The notes under the pieces: generated by a model
Database searches by the model: none
What the model saw: only the letters and a program-made list of their open reading frames with translations
Told to the model about the DNA's origin: nothing
From: Mucidula mucida
Lineage: Eukaryota; Basidiomycota; Agaricomycetes; Agaricales; Physalacriaceae
Length of the DNA: 13,997 nt
Reading direction: 5' to 3'
Assembly: GCA_015501055.1 (NCBI GenBank)
Contig: JADNYV010000860.1
Location: 1 to 13,997 of the forward strand
Translations under genes and position numbers: made by a program
Shown: one piece after another, positions 6,761 through 13,997 of the stretch
How the letters are laid out: each line of letters opens with the position of its first letter
Position numbering within the stretch: position 1 is the first letter of the stretch

Positions 6761-7248
6761 ATGTCGCACGAAAAGGAAGTCCCAGAAATCATTCCCATGC
6801 CCAAAAGCCGGAACAATAAGGCATGTCTTCTATGTTCCATCATTCAGACCAGTGGTGACTTTCGCGCCAACGGCTGTCCCAACTGCGAGAACGTCCTGCA
6901 TGTAAGCGTGTCCTACGGCTGCAGCAGTGTATACCTAAAATGTGCTTTTCTGCCTCAGCTTGAAGGCAATCCCGACCGGATATTAAGCTGCACATCGCAG
7001 TACTTTGACGGCATGATAGCGATGATCAGCCCGGAGAAGAGCTGGGTAGCTAAATGGCAGCGAACTAGTCCGTTTTCCTTCTATTCTGTTCGCGCTTTGC
7101 TGACACATATGCATGTGTAGGTACATTTGTGCGCGGGATATACGCTGTCCGCGTGAAAGGGAGGATACCTGAGGATATTGAAGCTGAACTTCGCGACCAG
7201 GAGGTCACATACCGACCACGCGATCTGACGGCCGCAGAGCAAGATTGA
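6761..7248 (+). CDS. spt4: Transcription elongation factor Spt4
   Basis: Three exons (6761-6901, 6959-7067, 7121-7248) encode 125 residues. Spt4 pairs with Spt5 (the DSIF complex) to help RNA polymerase II elongate through chromatin in the nucleus. The N-terminal zinc finger is C22-x2-C25-x13-C39-x2-C42 (ACLLC...GCPNCENVL). The second exon gives the family core EGNPDRILSCTS, YFDGMIAMI and PEKSWVAKWQR. The third gives TFVRGIYAVRVKGRIPED and ends with TYRPRD and a short acidic tail. All diagnostic Spt4 segments are present in order at normal length (roughly 100-120 residues in other eukaryotes, here with a slightly longer N-terminus), with no lesion. It is likely single-copy and essential-type, in contrast with the decayed duplicates on both sides. 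Confidence 0.96.
6902..6958 (+). other. spt4 intron 1
   Basis: GTAAGC...TGCCTCAG, 57 bp, phase 0, between NVLH and LEGNPDR. CTAAA-type branch sequence lies before a pyrimidine-rich acceptor. Confidence 0.92.
7068..7120 (+). other. spt4 intron 2
   Basis: GTCCGT...GTGTAG, 53 bp, splitting a serine codon. A CTGAC branch-like word occurs at 7100-7104. Splicing restores the conserved TFVRGIYAVRV. Confidence 0.92.
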
Positions 7249-8668
7249 TTTTGCCTGCTCACTATTGAATCATCTGTAGAACATCTTTCTTTCCGCTGTA
7301 TCATCGCTTTGGTTGTGGCTCTGCCATTGTTTTTCTGGTCCTTCCATCAAGAAGTTTAGCACTCGCGCAGACATTTCTTTCCCTGACACACGCTGATATC
7401 GAAGGTCAAGTATGTGTCCCTATTATTTTAACGTTGACTATATGGGCTGTGAATTGGCGTGTTAGTGTTTCTACTTGATGTTCATTACGACTTACAAACT
7501 GATTTCACTCGTATTCCCGTCGCGACTCAGAAAAGAGACGCGAAGAGCCGCCACGTTGCTACACTGTTAAGTATCGGTTTGCTAAGTATTCAACTCGTGC
7601 TATCATCGTTCGCAAATGAAGGCTTGATACAAAAGTGACGTGAGATCGGCTCCCCAGCACCAATATCTTGAGGCCTCCCTCTGGCCAAGTGAGTACCCCG
7701 AATTTCTTGAGCGCGTCGAGAATTTATTCTAGGTGTGGCGGCCTTGCGACCAACCAGATGAAGAAAGTGTCAAGGCCTTGATATCAATGTTCTCGCTAGG
7801 CACTATAGGAATCAATAAGGCCGGGGTTCTGCGAGATGGATAATACGAGAAATGTGAGTGGCGAGAGATGACATCAAAAGGAGAAGTGTGGGTCGGGCAT
7901 TTTCCCACATCTTTTCCGCGTTCATTGACAATTGTTCGTAGTATGTAACACGCCGCGACAATCATCTACGCAGCGGACCTTTTTGTCAGAACTTCTTCGT
8001 CTCACATCGTGTATCCGCAGCAAAGTCCTCCCTCCGTCGCTTGTGACGACGTCAAAACCTTCTCTTTACTCAGGAGTTGGCTAACCCAGCGCAGAGGCCT
8101 TTGCTGATGGCCCACAGGACGCCTCAAGTATTTGACACCCTTCTTCTCAACGCGTCATGGTGTGGGAGGCGGCAATGGAAGACCGAGCGTGGATTCGCCG
8201 AAGAAAGCTTCCTCCCGCTGGAGCGGGCGGTCACTGAGCGATGAACACGATTGATGCTCGCTTCAACGTAACAATGTTATCGAAGCATGATAAAGGTCCC
8301 GTACTTTTATTGTCTATTGTCAGAGGATTGAGAACAAACGCGCATAGTTCAAGTTGAAAGAGGTTAAACTACATTTGTGCACTGGTGAATACACCAGTCC
8401 GTAGTAAAGCCTAGTAGATTTAAGGAAGGACGCACACTCACCATTGGCCTATTAGTGAATCACATAGCCGCGGTGTCACGGTTGATTCGTGGCTGACTCG
8501 ATGTAATCTTGATCTGTCAATGTAATGAAGTCCAGAAAGAGCAAATGCTTTCCGTGGGCGTCGTCTAGGCTCATCAATATGGAAAGCGAAGGTGATTGCT
8601 GTGCTGTTGCCGCCACACAATCAACACGCTTACTTTGTGTCGGCACCAAACGAGCAGACCTGACGAAC
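7249..8668. other. Gene-poor intergenic region
   Basis: No convincing gene or RNA was found. A GT-AG segment at 7689-7732 looks like an intron but has no coding flanks. A perfect 7-bp hairpin with a 4-base loop lies at 8381-8398 (ACTGGTG, AATA, CACCAGT). The minus-strand frame around 8476-8700 has a protein-like segment (LLFLDFITLTDQDYIE) but no identifiable family. The last part leads into copy B; whether similarity to copy A extends upstream cannot be tested because copy A is cut by the window edge. Confidence 0.5.
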
Positions 8669-8758
8669 GAGTGTTGTCCTTCTCCGGTTTGGCCGGTCAA
8701 TGAGTTTTGTTGTGAAGGAGCTATGGCCGCACTGAGGGTGGAGGTACCAAGTTCCTAG
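8525..8758 (+). CDS. Doubtful 77-codon ORF at the upstream edge of copy B
   Basis: An ATG-started frame rich in Cys (ECCPSPVWPVNEFCCEGA) and ending ALRVEVPSS. The last 30 codons lie in the duplication and stay open in copy A (1-90), but most base differences alter residues and no domain is visible. It could be an exon of an unrecognised gene or chance. Confidence 0.2.
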   Translation: MKSRKSKCFPWASSRLINMESEGDCCAVAATQSTRLLCVGTKRADLTNECCPSPVWPVNEFCCEGAMAALRVEVPSS

Positions 8759-9012
8759 GAATATGCAAGCTCACTATGGCAAAACATGGTGATCTACTCT
8801 ACGATCGAGCCTGCTGAAAAAGGCCGGCCGGCATCTCGGCAACAACTTGTACGACAACGTGGACAACACGTTCAGGGTTGACCATTGACGACTATGGTGT
8901 TGCATCCGTCCCTCGTCCTAACTGTCCTGGCATTGCTCTTCCCAGTTTTCATCTCATGTTGGCGTCGCGGTATGCCTCATTAACACTGCAGTTGATCTAG
9001 CTCATGTTCTAG

Positions 9013-10165
9013 CCAGCATCCTCGTGGTGGTCAGCAAAGAAAGTCGCGCCGCAATTATCTGCTGCCCAGGACTGTAACGAGGACGTGCTGAGGCTCATTT
9101 TCGCACTTTGTACCGATTCAACTCTTGCTGCTGCAGCGAGGGTTTGCCGTACATGGACCGCACCGGCGCAACGAGAGCTCTTTTCGGTTCTACCGACCGA
9201 GCGGGAGCGCCGCACAGCTGACCCCCGATGGTCAGAGATTGCTCGATCCATGGAAGGTAGTGCTGTTCTTCGATCATACCTCCGCGAGCTGCGCATATCC
9301 TGCTGGAAACGAATTGGAGGCGTTGAACCCTTCCGTTGGCTTAGGTTGTTGCCTGACGAAGGACTCATATTGCTCGAGGCTACCGCAGCCCGTGACCTCG
9401 AGGCGGAGCTCAGCGCTCTAGTCCTTTCATGTCCAGCACTTCGTAACCTGCGATCTATGATTTCGACGCCTGTAATTCTGGGTGATACTGCGGGTTTGGA
9501 TTTGTGCTTCTCGAATCCTGCCCTGGAACATTTGGGACTGACGATTGCGGAGGACGACCTCCAAGCCACCAGTTCATATCACATTAAGCCCTGCAACACC
9601 ATTCACCGCCTCAGCATCCGAATATCAATTTTCTTGACGCCTCCCAGAACGTAATCCGCGCTTGCGCAAATGGTCTCCAGCGTTTAGATCTGGATGTACT
9701 CAGGATGAAGAAATATTCTGACTTGAGCGGCATCTTATGCAATCTCCCAAAGCTCACTCATCTCTATCTTGCATGGTCTGAAGAGCCAGACACTGCGGTC
9801 CTTTCCTTGACAGTGGTAAACTCCTTCCGAATTTGCGCTATTTGCGCGCTGGATCCTGCCTTTACACTGCTGCCTTTTTCGCAAACCTCCCACCTGCCCT
9901 CGAAACTCTACATCTGTATATTTCCCCATGATATCGAAGGAACTTGCCAAGTGAAACTGTAATCACTGAAGCTTCGTTCCCCGTTGACGCTGCTATTGCT
10001 GGCTTCAGCGCACATACAATGCTGAAGGAGGTTTCCCTTGGTCCCCATGGTCGTCCAGCACCACACCGTCCATTCCGAGCCTTCATGAAGCATGCACTTC
10101 ATTTGGAATCATCCTGCACATGCCCCCGATCGTTCTCATCTGAACGTACCTTCTTCCGATCCTGA
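9013..10165 (+). pseudogene. F-box/LRR-like protein gene, copy B, frameshifted
   Basis: This is the same gene as 349-2792 but without the transposon. The F-box-like part (NEDVLRLIFALC, AAAARVCRTW) and the early leucine-rich part are open to 9654 and nearly identical to copy A. A one-base deletion near 9621-9623 (CGAATATC against TGAGATATC in A) throws the frame: the following segment DASQNVIRACANGLQ lies one frame away and leads into MKKYSDLSGILCN. Further indels break the leucine-rich part around 9805-9830 and 9915-9955. The C-terminal segment resumes at 9957-10165 (ETVITEASFPVDAAIAGF to ERTFFRS). The upstream TAG just before the open stretch is shared with copy A and so probably predates the duplication, unless the true first exon is elsewhere. 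Confidence 0.7.
9653..9660. other. Empty hAT target site in copy B
   Basis: A single AATCCGCG with flanks matching both sides of the copy A insertion (CCCAGAACGT before, CTTGCGCAAATGG after). No footprint such as a partial duplication or inverted bases is visible, so this site was probably never occupied. Confidence 0.9.
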
Positions 10166-10222
10166 TTGTGCTTGCACCACTTCATTTCCTGTTCATGTCT
10201 ATCCTATGTACCTATACCACAC

Positions 10223-10229
10223 TATAAAG
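10223..10229 (+). promoter_or_regulatory. TATA-like box before amidoligase copy B
   Basis: TATAAAG, conserved with 2850-2856, 38 bp before the ATG at 10267 that corresponds to the copy A start. Confidence 0.4.
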
Positions 10230-10266
10230 ATGTTCATCCGGCGTCACCGCCTTCAGCTCCGAAAAC

Positions 10267-11305
10267 ATGTCCGCGCGAACTTTTCTACGATCATCTCTCC
10301 TTTGGTATCGAACTCGAGGGACTCGTCGTTCGGCATTTCTGTCCCCAACACAATAACCCAAAGGCCCAAGAGGCCTTGGCCAACACTGTCTGCAGCGGTA
10401 TTCCAGGTTGCCTCTTTTGCTGGCGCCAACGACCCGACTCGGACTATACCTCATGGTCTATCGTGCAGGACACGTCTCTCCAACCACCCCCATCTCCTCC
10501 GCTCTCCGTTGGCATTGAGCTTGTCTCTCGTATTTTGATGACGGCACAGGTGATCGGCGTTTCGTGGGCAAAGAACGCTCCGCCTGGATGACTGAGATAG
10601 ACGCTGTTGGACGGGCGATTGCAGCACTGGGGACGGCGAAGGATGCTATAGAGGTTCGTGGAGGCCAAGGCACTGGCTTTCACGTTCATGTCGGGATACG
10701 CGATACCAGCAACAACGACTCATACACCCTTGAAGACCTCCAAAAAATTGCAATGGCGGTCTTGCATTATGAGGGTACGCTGTAATTTGCCCCATGTAAC
10801 TGCACCCTCAGCACATTCCTCATTTAGGGCAGATTGATGAGCTTCATCCCCCACACCGTAAGAGAGCAGATGATCCTTACATTTTCTCGAACACGCACGG
10901 GATGGAAGCCGCGAGTGGTAGACAGAGCACGGTGCAGGACAGATTAGATGCAATTCTTCAGTGTGACAATATTCCCGACCTCATCCGACTCTTCAATCCG
11001 CCTCGGCCAGGTCGCAATGATGATCCAGCTCGGGCATGCCGCTACTATAAATACAACTTTACCAGTCTGAGTACCTTGCGTACTATCGAGTTTCGTCAAC
11101 CTGACGGAACTTTTGATCCTCAGAAGATCAAGGAGACCATTGTGTTTTATCTGACCTTCGTCAGGTCGTGCTTGGTGCGCCGGCTCGATGAGCTGTTTGG
11201 CTGGACAACGGTAGCGAACCCATTCACACGTTTGTTAAGGTTATTATGTGATTTCAAGTTGTCTTTATTATACCCTCAGATCTCATCCCCAGTGAAAGGG
11301 CCTGA
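10267..11305 (+). pseudogene. Amidoligase-family gene, copy B, frameshifted
   Basis: Same family as 2894-3883. The motif FGIELEGLV (with both Glu) is intact, followed by SWSIVQDTS, GIELVSRIL, FHVHVGI, LHYEG, and after the 53-bp intron IDELHPPHRKR, YYKYNFTSL and TIEFRQ. The spacing from ATG 10267 to the motif is two bases shorter than in copy A, putting that ATG out of frame. A one-base deletion near 10536 (ATTTTGATGAC against ATTTTAAATGAC) shifts the frame before the histidine motif. From 10564 to the end the frame is open. A last intron (11240 to 11279 or 11292) is likely, because either acceptor gives a stop within a few codons; I used the 53-bp version ending at TGA 11303-11305. The lesions differ from those in copy A. 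Confidence 0.75.
10775..10827 (+). other. Intron in amidoligase copy B
   Basis: GTACGCTG...CATTTAG, 53 bp. It joins LHYEG to QIDELHPPHR, a segment recognisable in fungal amidoligase proteins. Confidence 0.85.
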
Positions 11306-11483
11306 ATTGATCGATGATTCTGTACATTTTCCTATGACTGCCATGATCTCTCATAATTATCCCAATTCCTGTATGATCACGGGCCAGAACAACACCCCAG
11401 AAGACTCAAATGACAACTGTTTCAGTCAACTTGCATTCACTTTGATAGTAAATCTGGGAATTGATTTTGTTTTGTCTGACAAG

Positions 11484-11866
11484 ATGCGGTTCTGGTACTT
11501 TTCCAGATCGCATATTGCTGTATCTGCTGCATTCGATTACCATGCGGTGAGTTGGATTGTACCCGCTTATTCTTCGCTCTCTTACCGTTATCTCAGAATC
11601 CTAGGCTCTTCATTCGTTTCGTCATCTTTATGACCTTTGCCCCCCTCGAAGATCTTGGATATGATCCCACAGTCAAGTGTGTTCGAGTCGGGGAGGACTT
11701 AAACATTCAGTATCGCTTCACCATCGGCGACAAAGTGTACCAGACCACCGGAGTCATCTATGAAATGAACCTCAACATTGTCACTCGGGCCACACGGGTA
11801 TGGGAAGTCGTAGAGCTCGACCCTGGGGCCGCCCAAAGAAGTCATCTGGTATTAGGTGGCGTTTAG
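11484..11866 (+). pseudogene. Internal fragment of a FunK1-type fungal protein kinase gene
   Basis: From the duplication breakpoint the frame reads MRFWYFSRSHIAVSAAFD, a hallmark of FunK1 (fungal-type protein kinase, PF17667) proteins of basidiomycetes. After a 50-bp intron (11547-11596, GTGAGT...ATCTCAG) come NPRLFIRFVIFMTF, LGYDPTVK, YRFTIGDKVYQTTG and RATRVWEVVEL. The frame then meets TAG at 11864-11866, well before the kinase catalytic motifs. The normal N-terminal part is missing because the sequence before 11484 is the tail of the duplicated amidoligase unit, and no catalytic region is recognisable afterwards. The fragment is therefore truncated at both ends. It is in frame with the open stretch before it, so a run-on ORF exists by chance. 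Confidence 0.82.
11547..11596 (+). other. Intron in the FunK1 fragment
   Basis: GTGAGTTGG...TTATCTCAG, 50 bp, phase 0, joining FDYHA to NPRLFIRF as in intact family members. Confidence 0.8.
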
Positions 11867-12351
11867 AAAAACCACCAAGTTTCGCATCGACAACGTTTGC
11901 TAGCGCTGTTAGCAGAGGATGATGTAGCACAACGCGCCTCAAAACGAGATTCTCGTCAATGTGAGTGTCGAGAAAGTTTTCCAGGGGATACTTAGGTCTG
12001 GGAGATGCTACACCATCGTGTCCGTAAGGCGGGGGTTGAGGTTCATGAACCTCGCTTCACGTGTTGTGGTCATGGTAAGATGAAGAGCCCAACCAACCAC
12101 CCTTGATTGGCGGTACATAATGATATATTCTCACGCACGGACGAGGGGTGATGGTCAACAACCACTTTAAAAGAGAAAAGAATGCCACAGTTCAGAGTCA
12201 ACGTGTGCCGCTGGCATTGAGTTGACTAGTCTTTATCCACGTGGCCAACGCTCCTGACCTCAATGGCGAGGGGGCTTCGTCGTCCATATCGTGCATCTTC
12301 ATTTAGGCAGGAAAAGGAAGGTTGACATAAGTATGACAACAATAGAAGTAC

Positions 12352-12492
12352 CTAACTGACTCTGCTGTAAACAAGCGCACGTTCAACGTTAACGACGAGG
12401 GTGACTTCCGAGTCACCCATGTAGTGAGGAGGAGCACCGGAAAGCATGATCTTCGGCATCCTCTTCTGCCGGGCTTTAATGAGCACGAACAT
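12352..12492 (-). CDS. Doubtful 46-codon minus-strand ORF
   Basis: Starts MFVLIKARQKRMPKIMLSG and continues with a protein-like HYMGDSEVTLVVNVE before a stop. A GT-containing donor-like sequence (GTCAGT) lies at its end, so it could be an exon of a longer minus-strand gene. No family recognised. Confidence 0.2.
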   Translation of the reverse strand: MFVLIKARQKRMPKIMLSGAPPHYMGDSEVTLVVNVERALVYSRVS

Positions 12493-13207
12493 AGTGTTTG
12501 GGAGACATGAGCTCATGGAAGCGATTTGAAACGAGTCTCACGGTCAATCTGGATTCAAACTTTTGGCGAAGTGGTAGTAAAACTACTCGTGTGGCGCAAC
12601 TTGACAGAAATACAGTGCATCAAAAGTACTTATATCCTGAGATCCATAGCGGTCCACTGCGTATGTCGATCTCAAGCGTCGTCGGGAAGCAACTGGTATA
12701 CGCTTCAAGCTGGTGGCACGACTTTCCAAAGCACGCGTGGTCGGGGAATATACGGGAATGATCCTTCCTAATGTTGACTGCGGTGGTAGAGGATGGTGTC
12801 TATGGTCAAGGAGCCAAGGACGGACAGTGGCAGAGTTCGAGCGATTGTTATGAGGAGAAATAAAAGATATTATACCTATCTCTCATTATTGCGCCGCCAG
12901 GTGAGGCTGAGCGCTGAAGCTTCATGTTGGACTGATTCAATTTGAGATCCGTTCCTATACTGTAGAGATCCCTCCTAGATGGGCCTTGTGCAAGCTTGTC
13001 GTGCAGTGGTCCAATCGAACGTATGGCATTGTTTTCCATGAACGAGTGGAGTGGCTATTCGTTGAGCCCATTGTTCATTCGGGGATAACAGAGCAAGATG
13101 ACCCACTAGGACTCTACACCGTACAATGCGTCCACACCTCGAGTCCACGTCCACAGACCGAATGCGGCAAAAGAGTCCAAATCGGGGAACTGTGACTGGC
13201 ATTCCAT

Positions 13208-13241
13208 TGTGACAAGTTCGATCATCTGAACTTGTCCACAA
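13208..13241. promoter_or_regulatory. Dyad symmetry upstream of the FunK1 promoter
   Basis: TTGTGACAAGTTC and GAACTTGTCCACAA pair over 13 bases with one bulged C, around an 8-base loop (GATCATCT). It ends 36 bp before the TATA box, a plausible place for a dimeric factor to bind; function unproven. Confidence 0.4.
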
Positions 13242-13277
13242 CAGTCACGACGCGAACAAAGAGACGCGTCGTCGCGG

Positions 13278-13285
13278 TATAAAAG
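13278..13285 (+). promoter_or_regulatory. TATA box of the FunK1 gene
   Basis: TATAAAAG, 40 bp before the ATG, followed by a pyrimidine-rich leader (CCCCTTTCTTTCTTTC) typical of fungal core promoters around the transcription start. Confidence 0.7.
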
Positions 13286-13325
13286 CGTGAGTTCCCCTTT
13301 CTTTCTTTCTAACTACGCTCTCATC

Positions 13326-13997
13326 ATGGCACAGCATCAGACCGCGCCCGCCAGATTATACTCGACACCGCGCAGGGCGACTCCAATGTCCCAACCAGGA
13401 GCCGCCGCCAGGAAGCTCGAGGAGCAGCGACTTTATCTAAAGGAATCCACGACTGGACACACAGTGCAAGTCCCCGCTGAAACATTCCTTGCCCACTACA
13501 CCAATCTCCTGCACTCTCAGCGAGACACCGACAACCTAGTCGCTCACGTTGAGAAAAAGCTCAAGGCAGATGACAGTTTGGGTCGCAATGGCTGGAGTGC
13601 AACAAACGTTATAGGTCGTAACGAAGATTCGGCTTTTAAAGGACTGGCGGGCATTGCAGAGGAGATCCACTCCCATTGCGTAGATTGGAACAAGACGAAG
13701 CAGCATCCCAAGCTCCGGCAACGCACGACTCGGCTCATCTGTCGACCAAACCATACAACGGCTTCCGAGGTTCGCGGGGGATCTATGAAGACGGATGCCC
13801 GATTCATCCTCCTCAAGGAGGATAGCAAAGGAGATGGCACCTTGACAGACATCGATCCCAATCATGTTCCGACGTCGGCGGCTGTCTGTCCTGCTGAATT
13901 CAAGACTCGCTCGACCACCGAGCTTCGGATAGATGTATGTTTTTTTTTGTCTTTATTCTCAAACTCAGTTCTAACGTGCTTTATTAGAACGAAAGCA
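13326..13997 (+). CDS. FunK1-type fungal protein kinase, N-terminal part (cut by window end)
   Basis: Exon 1 (13326-13934, 203 codons) starts at ATG 13326, shortly after a TATA box and pyrimidine tract. It reads TPRRATPMSQPGA, then LYLKESTTGHTVQVP, FLAHYTNLL, GRNEDSAFKGLAGIAEEI, RQRTTRLICRP, TDARFILL and DPNHVPTSAAVCPAEFKT, the ordered N-terminal motifs of basidiomycete FunK1 proteins. This region precedes the kinase domain, which lies beyond the window. A 53-bp intron follows, and exon 2 begins NES at 13988. FunK1 proteins belong to a kinase family expanded in mushrooms, with roles suggested in development; substrates are not known. No lesion is seen. It is not the missing front of the fragment at 11484-11866, because it lies downstream of it on the same strand. 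Confidence 0.88.
   Translation, partial: MAQHQTAPARLYSTPRRATPMSQPGAAARKLEEQRLYLKESTTGHTVQVPAETFLAHYTNLLHSQRDTDNLVAHVEKKLKADDSLGRNGWSATNVIGRNEDSAFKGLAGIAEEIHSHCVDWNKTKQHPKLRQRTTRLICRPNHTTASEVRGGSMKTDARFILLKEDSKGDGTLTDIDPNHVPTSAAVCPAEFKTRSTTELRIDVCFFLSLFSNSVLTCFIRTKA
13935..13987 (+). other. First intron of the FunK1 gene
   Basis: GTATGT...TTTATTAG, 53 bp, phase 0, with a consensus CTAAC branch point at 13971-13975 and a T-run after the donor. Confidence 0.88.

Larger units (their letters stand above)
8669..11484 (+). repeat. Segmental duplication, copy B (direct repeat)
   Basis: Collinear with 1-997 plus 2270-4117. The distance between matching points is about 8.66 kb on the left and 7.37 kb on the right, the difference being the transposon in copy A plus small indels. 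It ends at the shared gacaaga; the next base starts a FunK1 kinase fragment. Confidence 0.95.
11867..13277. other. Low-coding region between the two FunK1 pieces
   Basis: No complete gene. Features: a perfect 16-bp palindrome GAGGTTCATGAACCTC (12038-12053); a CACGTG at 12058-12063; a perfect 8-bp inverted repeat with loop TCCG at 12399-12418; and a dyad at 13208-13241. A minus-strand 46-codon ORF (12492-12352) is described separately. Plus-strand frames near 12498-12761 and 12986-13195 show no domain. Further decayed kinase sequence just after 11866 is possible but I could not read it. Confidence 0.5.

Noticed and set aside
6541..6843. 100-codon minus-strand ORF across the spt4 start
   Set aside because: It overlaps spt4 exon 1 in antisense and the small membrane-protein exon in another frame; the latter has the better splice and membrane evidence.
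7689..7732. Intron-like GTGAGT...TTCTAG segment
   Set aside because: Neither flank has a usable coding frame, so there is nothing to splice.
9009..9569. 186-codon minus-strand ORF over the copy B F-box region
   Set aside because: It is the antisense of the F-box-like frame, Arg/Ser-rich with no domain. The copy A counterpart is shorter because of substitutions.
10902..11633. A single 243-codon protein joining amidoligase and FunK1 segments
   Set aside because: The run-on frame reads through the probable last amidoligase intron, its 3' tail and a duplication breakpoint. The fusion is likely fortuitous rather than a designed two-domain protein.

Overview
The window looks like nuclear DNA of a filamentous basidiomycete, most likely an Agaricomycete. 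The reasons are very short GT-AG introns (about 50-57 bp, some with CTRAY branch points), two pieces of FunK1-type fungal kinase genes, an F-box-like family member, a hAT DNA transposon, and a canonical spt4 gene split by two short introns.

Layout. (1) 1-4117 is copy A of a duplicated block. It holds a decayed F-box/leucine-rich protein gene, interrupted at 998-2269 by a 1272-bp hAT-type element, followed by a decayed amidoligase gene. (2) 4118-8668 is unique sequence: a stretch of no clear identity (4118-5014), a two-exon gene for a Cys/His zinc-site protein (5015-5883), a convergent minus-strand two-exon gene for a small single-pass membrane protein (6243-6689), spt4 (6761-7248) diverging from it across 71 bp, and a gene-poor stretch to about 8668. 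(3) 8669-11484 is copy B of the duplicated block in the same orientation. It lacks the transposon and keeps an intact empty insertion site. (4) Copy B runs directly into an internal fragment of a FunK1 kinase gene (11484-11866). (5) About 1.45 kb with little coding signal follows, and then the 5' part of a second FunK1 gene, with a TATA box, runs off the right edge (13326-13997).

How it fits together. The unique genes (spt4 and its neighbours) look intact. The duplicated F-box and amidoligase genes look like pseudogenes in both copies, but mostly broken by different lesions. Copies A and B show strongly uneven divergence: tracts with almost no differences beside tracts at several percent. Many differences are CpG in B and TpG or CpA in A, the copy that carries the transposon. 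The best structural evidence in the window is the hAT insertion: 8-bp target duplication, 17-bp imperfect terminal inverted repeats, dense subterminal repeats, a retained transposase-tail ORF, and the empty site preserved in the sister copy. Percentages and counts are by eye from the raw sequence; family assignments are from recognised motifs, not from searches.
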